Shown: positions 37,984 through 47,229, counted from the first letter of the stretch. The stretch: DNA of 64,000 nucleotides from Lacrimispora sp. 210928-DFI.3.58 (GCF_020554865.1 NZ_JAJCIC010000008.1:1-64000); one strand, 5' to 3'. The notes: a model not told the origin generated them from the sequence alone. A program made the numbers and translations.

Positions 37984-39084
37984 TTGGCAGATAATCTCAG
38001 ATGGATAAAATATATGGTTATAAAGGCAGGATGGAGGACAGCCCTATGGGCTCCCATCCTGCTTCTGGTTTCCTGCGGACCGCAGGCGGATACGGTGCCT
38101 ATGCCGGCGGAGGCGGATCTGGTGATCTTTACGGCTCAGGATGAGGCTGTCTATGAACCGGTGATCAAGGAATTTGAGGAGAGGACCAATCTGAAGGTCC
38201 GTGTGGAGAACGGTTCCTCAGAGGACATGCTTCGCAGGCTGGGAGAAGAGACGGATAAGGGAGACAATGGGAAAGGGAGCGAAAAGAGGGACGAGGCTTC
38301 CTGGGATCTGGTGTTTGGAGTCGGGATCGAGACACTGGAGCAGTCCAGGGATTACTGGCAGCCATATGAAAGCCCGGAGGCAGGCTGTATTACAGAGGCC
38401 TTTCAGTGCAGTGACAGCAGCTGGACCAGTTTTTCCGCACTCCCACTGGTGATCATGTACAACACCAATGTTGTGACCTACCGGGAGCTTCCCACAGGAT
38501 GGGGAAGCCTTTTGGAGCCAAGGTGGAAGGGACGTGTGGCATTTATGGATCCGGGCCAGTCGGACATCTATTCGGCTGCCCTGGTAGCGGCAGTATACAC
38601 CTGTGATGACAGCCTGGAGTATCTGAAACAGCTGATGGAAAATCTGGATTATCATACCTTGAGGAGTCTTTCCGAGGTAAATGAGGGGATCCTGGACGGC
38701 AGGTATTCCCTGGGAGTTACCATGGAGGAATCCGCCCAGGCGCTTCGCACAGAGGGAGCAGATATTGATTATATCTATCCAAAGGAGGGGATCACCGCTA
38801 TCCCGGACGGGACTGCGATCCTTAAGGACTGCGCACACAGGGATGCTGCAGAGGAATTTCTGGATTTTACCATCAGTATGGACGTTCAGAGGATACTGGT
38901 ATCTGACTTAAACCGCCGTTCCGTACGCTCCGATGTGCCTCCTCTTCCCGGTCTGTCTCCCATCAGCCGTCTTCCGTTGATCGAGATGGATCTGCAGGAA
39001 ATGTCGGAGAAAAAGGCCATGGTGTCCGAAGAATGGAACCGCATCCTTTCCTCAAAAACCCAGGACAAGGAGGAAACGCCATGA
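37984..39084 (+). CDS. Substrate-binding lipoprotein, sensory paralogue of the 31.4-kb binding protein
   Basis: 366 aa if started at TTG 37984 (AAGGGGA close upstream); ATG 38014 is an alternative. Lipobox LVSC follows a hydrophobic stretch. The body parallels the transporter's binding protein: LPLVIMYNTNVV, GWGSLLEPRWKGRVAF, YIYPKEGITAIPDGTAILKDC and NRRSVRSDV against GRRPVRSDM. It lies in front of a histidine kinase and response regulator, with an ATGA overlap to the kinase. It probably serves as the ligand-capturing input of the two-component system rather than as a transport subunit. Confidence 0.82.
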   Translation: MADNLRWIKYMVIKAGWRTALWAPILLLVSCGPQADTVPMPAEADLVIFTAQDEAVYEPVIKEFEERTNLKVRVENGSSEDMLRRLGEETDKGDNGKGSEKRDEASWDLVFGVGIETLEQSRDYWQPYESPEAGCITEAFQCSDSSWTSFSALPLVIMYNTNVVTYRELPTGWGSLLEPRWKGRVAFMDPGQSDIYSAALVAAVYTCDDSLEYLKQLMENLDYHTLRSLSEVNEGILDGRYSLGVTMEESAQALRTEGADIDYIYPKEGITAIPDGTAILKDCAHRDAAEEFLDFTISMDVQRILVSDLNRRSVRSDVPPLPGLSPISRLPLIEMDLQEMSEKKAMVSEEWNRILSSKTQDKEETP

Positions 39085-40799
39085 AATGGATCCAGAATCT
39101 CTCCTTCAAATCCAGAGTATTTCTTGCCTGCCTTCTGGTGGCGCTGGTACCCCTTCTCTGCTCCAGCCTTGTCATGATGCGTCTGTTCACAGCCTCCTTA
39201 AACAGGCAGAGCGCAATTGAGGGAAAACTCCAGCTGGAGGAGATAAGCGCCCGCCTGACCGCCCTGTTAGAGAACTGTGAGAGAGCCTGTGACACACTGA
39301 CAGAGGATGGTTCGGCTGCCTATGTGATGATCGATAATAATACGGTAGAGCGCCATAAGGATCTGTACCTGTCCTTATACCAGGCGGTTCAGGAAATATA
39401 TGGAAATGCCCAGTTCAGCCTCTATGATGCCGGAGGACGGTTAAAATTTACCACCAACAGCAATCCGTGGAACAACTCCCTGCCCTTAAGCTGGGGACTT
39501 CTCAAAAAGGCGTCCCACAATACGGGCATTACCTATTACAGGACAGATCCCTATTTGTCTATTACCGACAGATCGGTCCTTATGCAGGGGGCCTATTCCC
39601 TGGAGAATTTCCGTGGGGCGAGAACCGGCTATGTGGTGCTGGATTTTACAAGAGATAATTTTGACAATCTGTTAAATGGCTTTTATTCCTCCGGTGATAC
39701 CCTGGTCCTTTTGGATTCCCACCAGCAGCCCTTCTACTGCTCCAGGGCAGAGTATGGGGAAAAGCAGATACAGGATATTATTTTACACACAGCTCAAATG
39801 CAGGAGGATAACGGAAATCAGGGGGAAGCTCCTCAGTATCTGTGGACCAGAGAGCCCTCCCATGGCTTTTATGTGATCCTGCGCAGGGAAGCCCCCATCA
39901 GTGCTCCGGCTGTCCGGACCATGGGCACGGTAAGCTTTGCCCTTTCTGCCCTGAGCCTGGCCCTGTGCGTGATGATATCAGGCGCCCTGACAAGGAGCAT
40001 TGCCCAGCCGGTGAGCCTGCTTGACAAGGCCATGGAAAAGGTGAAAAAGGGAGATCTGTCCATCCGTATCTACACAAAACGGAGAGATGAGCTGGGAAGG
40101 CTGACCGAGCGCTTTAACCAGATGACAGAGGACCTGCAGAAATATCTGGAGGATACGGTCCAAAAGCAAAAGGATCTGAACCAGGCTACCTTAAAGCTGT
40201 ACCAGACCCAGTTAAATCCTCATTTTCTATATAACACACTGGATACCATCAGGTGGAATGCCAGGATCAACCAGATCCCGGAGATTGCTATTTTGGCAGA
40301 AAATCTGGCGGTGATCCTGCGAAAGAGCATTTCCAGCCAGCCCTTTATCACCCTGCGGGAGGAGCTTGAGACCATTGAAAGCTATATCCAGATACAGAAG
40401 ATCCGTTTTACCGGGCGGTTTTTATACGAGGCGGAGATACCGGATCAGCTGGAGGAGTGCATGGTGCCCAAAATGATCCTTCAGCCCCTGGTGGAGAATG
40501 CCATCATCCATGGCCTTGACGGCTGTGATAACGGATATATCTGTATTTATGCAGCACAAAAGGAAGGCATTTTGAGCATTTCTGTCACAGATGACGGCAG
40601 AGGCATGGGAAAGGAAATGATCGAATGGATCAACAGTCCAAATCCGCCTAAAAGGGATGGCCATCTGGGACTTTACAATGTGATCTATATCCTGAAGCTT
40701 TATTATGGCGAGGAGTATGGAATGACAGCGGACGAGGCCTATGAGGGGACCACGATCACTCTGCGGCTTCCGGCCCAGAGGGAGATAACGGATGTGTAG
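39081..40799 (+). CDS. YesM-type sensor histidine kinase
   Basis: 572 aa from ATG 39081 (AAGGAGG upstream; ATGA overlap with the binding-protein gene). Membrane segment at about 10-32, an extracellular region of about 230 residues, a second membrane segment near 285-310, then HAMP (AQPVSLLDKAMEKVKKGDLSIR...RFNQMTEDLQ). The His_kinase motif LNPHFLYNTLDTIRW carries the phospho-His, and the HATPase_c part has PLVENAIIHGL and DDGRGMG. The large extracellular part could read ligand directly or through the lipoprotein. Confidence 0.93.
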   Translation: MKWIQNLSFKSRVFLACLLVALVPLLCSSLVMMRLFTASLNRQSAIEGKLQLEEISARLTALLENCERACDTLTEDGSAAYVMIDNNTVERHKDLYLSLYQAVQEIYGNAQFSLYDAGGRLKFTTNSNPWNNSLPLSWGLLKKASHNTGITYYRTDPYLSITDRSVLMQGAYSLENFRGARTGYVVLDFTRDNFDNLLNGFYSSGDTLVLLDSHQQPFYCSRAEYGEKQIQDIILHTAQMQEDNGNQGEAPQYLWTREPSHGFYVILRREAPISAPAVRTMGTVSFALSALSLALCVMISGALTRSIAQPVSLLDKAMEKVKKGDLSIRIYTKRRDELGRLTERFNQMTEDLQKYLEDTVQKQKDLNQATLKLYQTQLNPHFLYNTLDTIRWNARINQIPEIAILAENLAVILRKSISSQPFITLREELETIESYIQIQKIRFTGRFLYEAEIPDQLEECMVPKMILQPLVENAIIHGLDGCDNGYICIYAAQKEGILSISVTDDGRGMGKEMIEWINSPNPPKRDGHLGLYNVIYILKLYYGEEYGMTADEAYEGTTITLRLPAQREITDV

Positions 40800-40839
40800 G
40801 ATAAAACGGGAGCTTTGAGACGGAAAAAGGAGGCAGCAT

Positions 40840-41604
40840 ATGTACAAAGTAATCGTAATTGAAGATGAAACCATGGTGCGCAGGGGGATTATCCTGACGA
40901 TCAACTGGCAGGCCCTGGATTGCGTGATCGTTGGAGAGGCAGCCAACGGGGAGGAAGGGGCAGAGCTGGTAAAGAGGCTGTCGCCGGATATCATTGTAAC
41001 AGACGTGAAAATGCCCAGGATGGACGGGGTAGAAATGATCGCAAAGCTTAGAGAGCAGGGCTGCCGGGCCAGGTTCATCATCCTTACAGCCTACAGTGAT
41101 TTTAAATATGCCCAGAGCGCCTTAAGGCTGGGAGTCAGCGATTATCTGTTAAAGCCCTTAAAGGATGGAGATCTGGAGCAGGCAATAGAACATATTAAAA
41201 ATAAGCTGGAGGAGCGCCCTGCGGGGAACAGGGAAAATGAAGCGGCAGCGCCTGTGCTGCGGTTCCATTCAGAGAAAAAAGCAAAGAATAAATATGTGGA
41301 GGAGGCCATCCAGTACATACAGGCCCATTACCATGAGGATATCACCATCAGCACAGTGGCAGGCAGCCTGGAAATCAGCGAGGGATATCTGAGCCGTGTT
41401 TTCAAAAAGGAGACGGATTATACGTTTACCAGCTATCTGACCTATTACCGGATGCAGCAGGCCATGAACCTGTTGAAGGACTGCAGGGTAAAGGTCTACG
41501 AGGTGGCTGATAAGGTGGGGTATTCCGATACGGCTTATTTCAGTGCCCAGTTTAAAAAGATCGTGGGCATTTCCCCGTCAGAGTATCAGGACAGGTGCCG
41601 GTAG
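40840..41604 (+). CDS. YesN-type response regulator (REC + AraC DNA-binding domain)
   Basis: 254 aa. Receiver domain with the acidic pair ED(9,10)-type, phospho-acceptor Asp55 in IVTDVKMPRMDG, Thr in ILTAYSDF and Lys in YLLKPL. C-terminal AraC/XylS double helix-turn-helix (DITISTVAGSLEISEGYLSRVFKKE...VADKVGYSDTAYFSAQFKKIVGISPSEYQ). Cognate partner of the preceding kinase and expected to activate the ABC transporter operon at 31.4 kb. Confidence 0.94.
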   Translation: MYKVIVIEDETMVRRGIILTINWQALDCVIVGEAANGEEGAELVKRLSPDIIVTDVKMPRMDGVEMIAKLREQGCRARFIILTAYSDFKYAQSALRLGVSDYLLKPLKDGDLEQAIEHIKNKLEERPAGNRENEAAAPVLRFHSEKKAKNKYVEEAIQYIQAHYHEDITISTVAGSLEISEGYLSRVFKKETDYTFTSYLTYYRMQQAMNLLKDCRVKVYEVADKVGYSDTAYFSAQFKKIVGISPSEYQDRCR

Positions 41605-41729
41605 GAGAGAGCAACAAGAAAAGTTAAGGGTATACACAAAATTTAACTTATGTTATACTTACCTGTGGAAAACATGCCTTTTTGGAATAGAAAAGCAGAA
41701 ACAGACAGCGATGAAAAGGGGGCTTTGAT

Positions 41730-42719
41730 ATGCTGGGTTTTAAAGAAATACTGGGACATGACCAGATAAAGGAGCATTTTCAGAATGCAGTGCAGACAGG
41801 AAAGATTTCCCATGCCTATATACTCAGCGGAGAGGCTGGTATGGGCCGCAAGTCCCTGGCGCATGCGTTTGCCTTAAGCCTTCTTTGTGAGAAGAGCACC
41901 ACAGATCCCTGTATGCAGTGTCATGCCTGCAGGCAGGTGCTGTCGGGGAACCATCCGGACCTGATCCATGTGACCCATGAGAAGCCTGCCAGCATTGGCG
42001 TGGATGATATCAGGGAGCAGATCAATGATACTATTATGGTACGGCCCTACAGCAGCTATTACAAGATCTATATTGTGGATGAAGCAGAGAAAATGACGGT
42101 CCAGGCACAGAATGCGCTGCTGAAGACCATTGAGGAGCCACCCTCCTATGCGGTGATCCTGCTTTTGACAACGAATCAGGATGTCTTCCTGCCGACCATC
42201 CTCTCCAGATGCGTGCAGCTGAAGCTGAAGCCTCTGAGGGATTCCGTTGTAAAGGAATACCTGGTGCAGTCTTTGAAGGTGGAGGAGAGTCAGGCAGATA
42301 TTTATACCGCCTTTGCCAGAGGCAATCTTGGCAAAGCCATTCATCTGGCCCAGGCAGAGGATTTCAAGCTCATGTATGAGGAGGTCCTTCATCTTCTGAA
42401 GCATGTGAAGGATGCGGATATCTCGGAGCTGCTAGATGATATCCGCAGGCTGAAGGAGGATAACCTGGACATTTATGAATGCCTGGATTTCATGCAGATG
42501 TGGTACAGGGATGTGCTGATGTACAAGACCACAAAGGACATCAACCTTTTGATCTTCAAGGATGAATTTTCTACGATCAAATCCATGGGTACCTTAAGCG
42601 GGTACGATGGACTGGATACGATTTTAAAGGCGATCGATAAGGCGAGGATCCGCCTGGACGCCAATGTTAATATGGAGCTGGCAATGGAGCTTATGCTTTT
42701 GACAATGAAGGAGAATTAA
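41730..42719 (+). CDS. holB: DNA polymerase III subunit delta prime
   Basis: 329 aa clamp-loader subunit. ILGHDQIKEHFQNAVQTGKISHAYILSG start, modified P-loop GEAGMGRKS, zinc-binding Cys cluster (CMQCHACRQV plus an earlier Cys), VDEAEKMTVQAQNALLKTIEEPP and the SRC sensor motif ILSRCVQL. Delta prime does not hydrolyse ATP, consistent with the altered P-loop. First gene of the conserved holB-ricT-yabB-rsmI group. Confidence 0.93.
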   Translation: MLGFKEILGHDQIKEHFQNAVQTGKISHAYILSGEAGMGRKSLAHAFALSLLCEKSTTDPCMQCHACRQVLSGNHPDLIHVTHEKPASIGVDDIREQINDTIMVRPYSSYYKIYIVDEAEKMTVQAQNALLKTIEEPPSYAVILLLTTNQDVFLPTILSRCVQLKLKPLRDSVVKEYLVQSLKVEESQADIYTAFARGNLGKAIHLAQAEDFKLMYEEVLHLLKHVKDADISELLDDIRRLKEDNLDIYECLDFMQMWYRDVLMYKTTKDINLLIFKDEFSTIKSMGTLSGYDGLDTILKAIDKARIRLDANVNMELAMELMLLTMKEN

Positions 42720-42817
42720 AGGTATAAGCAGCACAGGCAAAAGAAAAATGAGATGGATAGATGGGAGTCCGGGGTTTTAAGGAGAGCCGGGCACCTGGAG
42801 TGGGAAGGAGAATGGAA

Positions 42818-43750
42818 ATGATAACAGTGATCGGGGTGCGTTTCCGCACCGCAGGAAAGATCTATTATTTTGATCCGGCAGGCCGGAATATCAAAATCGG
42901 CGACCATGTGATCGTGGAGACAGCCAGAGGCATTGAGTACGGATACGTGGTACTGGGAAACAGGGATGTGGATGACTCAAAGGTAGTACCGCCGTTAAAG
43001 CCGGTGATCCGCATGGCTACACCGGAGGACGAGGCCGTGGAGGCCAGGAATAAAGAGAAGGAAAAGGATGCATTTAAGATCTGCCAGGAGAAGATAAAGA
43101 AGCACAACCTGGAGATGAAGCTGATCGATGCGGAATATACATTTGACAACAATAAGGTCCTGTTCTACTTTACAGCAGACGGCAGGATCGATTTCAGAGA
43201 GCTGGTAAAGGATCTGGCCAGCGTGTTTAAGACAAGGATCGAGCTGCGCCAGGTTGGTGTCAGGGATGAAACAAAGATCATGGGAGGTATTGGTATCTGC
43301 GGAAGGGCGCTGTGCTGCCATTCGTATTTGTCTGAGTTCATCCCGGTCTCCATCAAAATGGCAAAGGAACAGAACCTGTCCTTAAATCCCACAAAGATAT
43401 CCGGTGTCTGCGGCAGGCTCATGTGCTGCTTAAAGAACGAGGAGGAGACCTACGAGGTATTAAACAGCAAGCTTCCGGGCGTAGGGGATTATGTCACTAC
43501 AAGCGATGGCTTAAAGGGAGAGGTGCACAGCGTCAATGTGCTCCGCCAGCTGGTGAAGGTGATCGTTGTGGTAGATAAGGATGAAAAGGAAATCCGCGAA
43601 TATAAGGCAGATCAGTTAAAATTCAAGCCCAGGAAGAAAAAGGGCAAGGGCGGAGACAGACAGAACCAGCCCGAGGCCCCGGATGCAGAGTTAAAGCAGC
43701 TGGAAGCCCTGGAAAAGAAGGAAGGAAAGTCGAAGCTCAATGACAAGTAG
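42818..43750 (+). CDS. ricT: PSP1/YaaT family protein RicT
   Basis: 310 aa from ATG 42818, 7 nt after AAGGAG; ATG 42812 would be too close. PSP1 domain with VIGVRFRTAGKIYYFDP and GDHVIVETARGIEYGYVV, and two Cys clusters, GIGICGRALCCHSYL and GVCGRLMCCLKNE. In B. subtilis RicT such Cys residues help the Ric (Y) complex hold 4Fe-4S clusters, and the complex promotes RNase Y-dependent mRNA maturation and Spo0A phosphorelay. Lys/Glu-rich tail. Overlaps the next gene by 11 nt. Confidence 0.93.
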   Translation: MITVIGVRFRTAGKIYYFDPAGRNIKIGDHVIVETARGIEYGYVVLGNRDVDDSKVVPPLKPVIRMATPEDEAVEARNKEKEKDAFKICQEKIKKHNLEMKLIDAEYTFDNNKVLFYFTADGRIDFRELVKDLASVFKTRIELRQVGVRDETKIMGGIGICGRALCCHSYLSEFIPVSIKMAKEQNLSLNPTKISGVCGRLMCCLKNEEETYEVLNSKLPGVGDYVTTSDGLKGEVHSVNVLRQLVKVIVVVDKDEKEIREYKADQLKFKPRKKKGKGGDRQNQPEAPDAELKQLEALEKKEGKSKLNDK

Positions 43751-44624
43751 GGAAGAAATGCTCCAGGGCGGATCTGCCTGGGATAGGGATCGTTTGGAAA
43801 GGGATTCCAGGACTTTCAGGAACAGGATGTTGGAGGCAGAGAGTCAGGCTCCGCATGACAGAGGCGGCCATGAGTGGAGGCAGGCAGGACCCATCCTTCT
43901 CAGGGAGGATGAGCGGATCGATGATCTTCAGCGCAACGGCTTAGGCATTATCCAGAGAAAGGGCGCTTTCTGCTTTGGCATGGATGCGGTGCTGTTATCC
44001 GGCTTTGCGGTGGTGAAAAAGGGGGAAAAAGTTCTGGATCTGGGTACGGGAACAGGCATCATTCCCATCCTTCTCACTGCGAAGACAGAAGGGGAGCATT
44101 TCACCGGACTGGAGATCCAGGAGGAATCCGCAGATATGGCCAGGCGCAGCGTGGCCTACAACCATCTGGAGGACAAGGTTTCCATTGTCACAGGGGATAT
44201 CAAAGAGGCCAGCAGCTTATTTGCCCTGGCTTCTTTTGATGCAGTCACAAGCAATCCGCCTTATATGAACGATGCTCATGGAATTAAGAACCCGGAGGAT
44301 GCCAAAGCCATTGCCCGCCACGAGGTCAAGTGTACTTTGGAGGATGTGGTGCGGGAGGGCACCAGGCTGTTAAAGCCGGGAGGCCGTTTCTACATGGTCC
44401 ACAGACCCAGGCGGCTTATAGAGATCATACAGACCATGAAGAGCCATGGACTGGAACCAAAGCGGATGAAGATGGTCCACCCTTATGTGAACCGTGAGGC
44501 AAACATGGTTCTTATAGAGGCAGTGAGGGGAGGCGGACCTCTTCTTAAGATGGAAGCTCCTGTGGTGGTATTTAATGAGAATGGGGAGTATTCGGAGGAG
44601 ATCCGGACGACCTATGGATATTAA
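43740..44624 (+). CDS. tRNA1(Val) A37 N6-methyltransferase-like protein (YabB/TrmN6 family)
   Basis: 294 aa. A charged N-terminal extension of about 60 residues precedes a class I SAM-dependent methyltransferase: LLREDERIDDLQRNGLGIIQ, FCFGMDAVLLSGF, the SAM loop VLDLGTGTGIIPILL and the adenine-N6 motif NPPYMN. B. subtilis YabB is in the same position between yaaT and rsmI. Start uncertain: ATG 43740 overlaps ricT, while ATG 43758 would shorten it by six residues. Confidence 0.9.
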   Translation: MTSREEMLQGGSAWDRDRLERDSRTFRNRMLEAESQAPHDRGGHEWRQAGPILLREDERIDDLQRNGLGIIQRKGAFCFGMDAVLLSGFAVVKKGEKVLDLGTGTGIIPILLTAKTEGEHFTGLEIQEESADMARRSVAYNHLEDKVSIVTGDIKEASSLFALASFDAVTSNPPYMNDAHGIKNPEDAKAIARHEVKCTLEDVVREGTRLLKPGGRFYMVHRPRRLIEIIQTMKSHGLEPKRMKMVHPYVNREANMVLIEAVRGGGPLLKMEAPVVVFNENGEYSEEIRTTYGY

Positions 44625-44670
44625 AATGGGGGCCGGAAAACAGGGAAAAACAGAAGGAAAAGGAGACAAC

Positions 44671-45516
44671 ATGGCAGGAAAATTATATCTGTGTGCGACA
44701 CCCATTGGGAATCTGGAGGATATTACCTTCCGTGTGCTGCGGACATTAAAAGAGGTGGATCTCATTGCGGCAGAGGACACGCGCCACAGCATCAAGCTCC
44801 TGAATCATTTTGAGATCAATACACCCATGACCAGCTACCACGAATACAATAAGGTAGACAAGGCCAGATACCTTGTGGAGAAAATGGAAGAAGGCACCAA
44901 TATTGCCCTGATCACCGATGCAGGCACTCCCGGCATCTCCGATCCTGGGGAGGAGCTTGTCCGGCAGTGCGTGGAGGCCGGTATCGAGGTCACATCCCTG
45001 CCGGGCCCTGCAGCCTGTATCACCGCGCTCACCATGTCCGGGCTTTCTACCAGGCGCTTTGCCTTTGAGGCATTTCTTCCCACAGAAAAGGGGGACAAGA
45101 AGGAGCGCCTGCGCATATTGGAGGAGCTGAAGGATGAGACGAGGACCATTATCATATACGAAGCGCCCCATCACCTTGTAAGCACGCTGAGAGACCTGAA
45201 CGAAGCTCTGGGAAACCGCAGGATCTCCATCTGCAGGGAGCTCACAAAACGCTATGAGACAGCCTTCCGTACCACCTTTGAGGAAGCCCTGGCCTTTTAC
45301 GATACAGAGGAGCCAAAGGGCGAGTGCGTCATTGTCATAGAAGGAAGATCCCCAGAGGAGCTGAGAGAGGAGCAGAGAAAGGTCTGGGAGGAGATGACCA
45401 TAGAGGAGCACATGGAATACTATTTGTCCCAGGGCCAGGATAAAAAGGAAGCCATGAAGTCGGTGGCGAAGGACCGGGGGATCAGCAAGCGGGACGTGTA
45501 TCAGCAGCTGCTGTGA
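44671..45516 (+). CDS. rsmI: 16S rRNA 2'-O-ribose C1402 methyltransferase RsmI
   Basis: 281 aa from ATG 44671 with AAAGGAG upstream. Tetrapyrrole-methylase fold: LYLCATPIGNLEDITFRVLRTL, AAEDTRHSIKLLNHF, ITDAGTPGISDPGEELV and SLPGPAACITAL. Modifies C1402 in the 16S decoding centre. Last gene of the holB group; it faces abrB. Confidence 0.95.
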   Translation: MAGKLYLCATPIGNLEDITFRVLRTLKEVDLIAAEDTRHSIKLLNHFEINTPMTSYHEYNKVDKARYLVEKMEEGTNIALITDAGTPGISDPGEELVRQCVEAGIEVTSLPGPAACITALTMSGLSTRRFAFEAFLPTEKGDKKERLRILEELKDETRTIIIYEAPHHLVSTLRDLNEALGNRRISICRELTKRYETAFRTTFEEALAFYDTEEPKGECVIVIEGRSPEELREEQRKVWEEMTIEEHMEYYLSQGQDKKEAMKSVAKDRGISKRDVYQQLL

Positions 45517-45631
45517 GAAAAGCCGGATTTAAGATCGGTATACTGCAATTTTAGGGAGTATTACAGATTGGGACTGCGAAAAAACCGGGAACCATTGGAA
45601 GAAAAGGGAAAAATTGGAATATGGTATGTAA

Positions 45632-45664
45632 GAAAAAACCCGGAGCCATTGCCTCCAGGTTTTT
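45632..45664 (-). terminator. Terminator of abrB
   Basis: On the minus strand, ACCTGGAG pairs with CTCCGGGT (one T-G pair) around loop GCAATG, followed by a T6 run. On the plus strand one pair becomes a mismatch, so it mainly serves abrB but may also help end rsmI transcription. Confidence 0.75.
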
Positions 45665-45685
45665 CCCATGTAATGGAGTCAATCG

Positions 45686-45949
45686 TTACTCAGTTACATT
45701 GAGCCCGGCGAGCTTCGCCAGTGCCAGTACAGACGCTTTGGAAACTTTCTTTCCTTCGTATTCCAAAAGGTCTTCGGTGCTGCCAGTGAAGATGTCTGCG
45801 CATTCCGCTTTCTTAAGAATAATGCAGTCGTTCTGAACTGTGATCTCAAGGCCATCCTTTACATCCAGATCAAGACTCCTTCTCAGCTCAATAGGAAGCG
45901 TGATTCTGCCCAGCTCATCCAGCTTACGGATTACACCTGTGGTTTTCAT
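45686..45949 (-). CDS. abrB: AbrB/SpoVT-family transition-state regulator
   Basis: 87 aa from ATG 45949 with AAGGGGG upstream. N-terminal swapped-hairpin DNA-binding domain MKTTGVIRKLDELGRITLP, then IELRRSLDLDVKDGLEI, almost identical in pattern to B. subtilis AbrB/Abh. The C-terminal half is a dimerisation part (FTGSTEDLLEYEGKKVSKASV). It is likely a global regulator of growth-phase genes. The position beside rsmI is conserved with B. subtilis. Confidence 0.94.
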   Translation of the reverse strand: MKTTGVIRKLDELGRITLPIELRRSLDLDVKDGLEITVQNDCIILKKAECADIFTGSTEDLLEYEGKKVSKASVLALAKLAGLNVTE

Positions 45950-45962
45950 CGCAATACCCCCT

Positions 45963-45977
45963 TGTAAAAATTTTACA
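45963..45977. promoter_or_regulatory. 15-bp palindrome in the abrB leader
   Basis: TGTAAAAATTTTACA, perfect around a central A, 14 nt upstream of the abrB start codon. It is positioned for autorepression or for another repressor. A further TGTAAG half-site-like sequence lies beyond it. Confidence 0.5.
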
Positions 45978-46094
45978 CCCTTACAATAAAAAATTACCAA
46001 AAAGAAAATCCGATGTCAATATCTGTAAAATGCAGAAACGGTAAGATAAATCAGGCTTTAGTAAATTTCTTAATTGAAACAGGAAAATTAAGTA

Positions 46095-46123
46095 TTGACA
46101 AATAATACGGTTTCCTGTAGTAT
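46095..46123 (+). promoter_or_regulatory. Promoter of the fatty-acid synthesis operon
   Basis: Consensus TTGACA (46095-46100), 17-nt spacer and TAGTAT (46118-46123). The only strong promoter seen ahead of the eleven-gene operon. Confidence 0.87.
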
Positions 46124-46142
46124 TACTTTGAAGTTCAAAGTA
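46124..46142. promoter_or_regulatory. 19-bp palindromic operator overlapping the fab transcription start
   Basis: TACTTTGAAGTTCAAAGTA is perfectly symmetric around G46133 and begins directly after the -10 box. The TTTGA-N3-TCAAA core resembles the operator of FabT-type MarR repressors of fatty-acid synthesis in streptococci and lactococci. No fabT or fapR gene is in this operon, so the regulator must be encoded elsewhere. Confidence 0.75.
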
Positions 46143-46181
46143 TTTTTGCAGTAAGGACAAAGTTCGGGATAGGAAAAGAAA

Positions 46182-47144
46182 ATGACAACAAGAATCATAG
46201 GAACCGGCTCTTATGTGCCGGAGCATATTGTAACCAATGATGATCTCTCAAAGATCGTAGAAACCAGCGATGATTGGATACGCAGCCGGTCCGGGATCGG
46301 TGAGAGAAGGATTGCAACGGATGACAGAACATCTGATATGGCGGCGGCCGCAGCAGCAAGGGCGATCGAGCAGGCAGGCATCAGTCCCGAAGAGATTGAC
46401 CTCATTTTACTGGCAACCTCATCTCCGGATTACTGCTTCCCCAATGGAGCCTGCGAGGTTCAGGAAAAGACAGGTGCAGTGAATGCAGCCTGCTATGATA
46501 TCAGCGCAGCCTGTACAGGCTTCGTGTTTGCATTAAACACGGCCCATGCATTTATCCGTGCCGGAATTTATAAGACGGCCCTTGTCATAGGAGCAGATGT
46601 ATTAAGTAAATTAATAGACTGGACAGACAGAAGCACCTGCGTTCTCTTTGGGGACGGAGCGGGGGCAGTGGTCGTGAGAGCAGATGAGACCGGCGTTCTG
46701 GGACTGAATATGCATTCCAATGGACAGAAGGGAAATGTACTCACCTGCGGCGCACGATCCAACGGAAACTTCCTGTTAGGCAAAAAGCCGGAGCTGGGCT
46801 ATATGACCATGGAAGGCCAGGAGGTCTTCAAGTTTGCAGTAAAAAAGGTTCCGGAGTGCATCATCCAGGTACTGGAGGAGACAGGGACAGACAAGGACGA
46901 CATTGACTACTACGTGATCCACCAGGCCAACTACCGGATCATCGAGTCCATTGCAAAGCGGATGAAGGTGAGCATGGACAGATTCCCGGCCAATATGGAG
47001 CATTACGGAAACACCTCCGGCGCTTCGGTACCGCTGCTTCTGGATGAGCTGAACAGGAGCGGAAAATTGAAGCGTGGAGACAAGATCATTCTTGCAGGCT
47101 TTGGCGCAGGACTGACCTGGGGAGCAGCCCTTATTGAGTGGTAG
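46182..47144 (+). CDS. fabH: 3-oxoacyl-ACP synthase III
   Basis: 320 aa. Condenses an acyl-CoA primer with malonyl-ACP to start fatty-acid synthesis. Catalytic triad visible: Cys111 in ISAACTGFVFAL, His247 in IHQANYRI and Asn277 in HYGNTSGAS. First gene of the operon. Confidence 0.96.
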   Translation: MTTRIIGTGSYVPEHIVTNDDLSKIVETSDDWIRSRSGIGERRIATDDRTSDMAAAAAARAIEQAGISPEEIDLILLATSSPDYCFPNGACEVQEKTGAVNAACYDISAACTGFVFALNTAHAFIRAGIYKTALVIGADVLSKLIDWTDRSTCVLFGDGAGAVVVRADETGVLGLNMHSNGQKGNVLTCGARSNGNFLLGKKPELGYMTMEGQEVFKFAVKKVPECIIQVLEETGTDKDDIDYYVIHQANYRIIESIAKRMKVSMDRFPANMEHYGNTSGASVPLLLDELNRSGKLKRGDKIILAGFGAGLTWGAALIEW

Positions 47145-47229
47145 GCAATGCCCGAAAGCACTGACTTTAGAGCATTATAATAAAATCATAATTTAAATAA
47201 AAAATGGAAATGAAAAAGGAGAAAAGATC

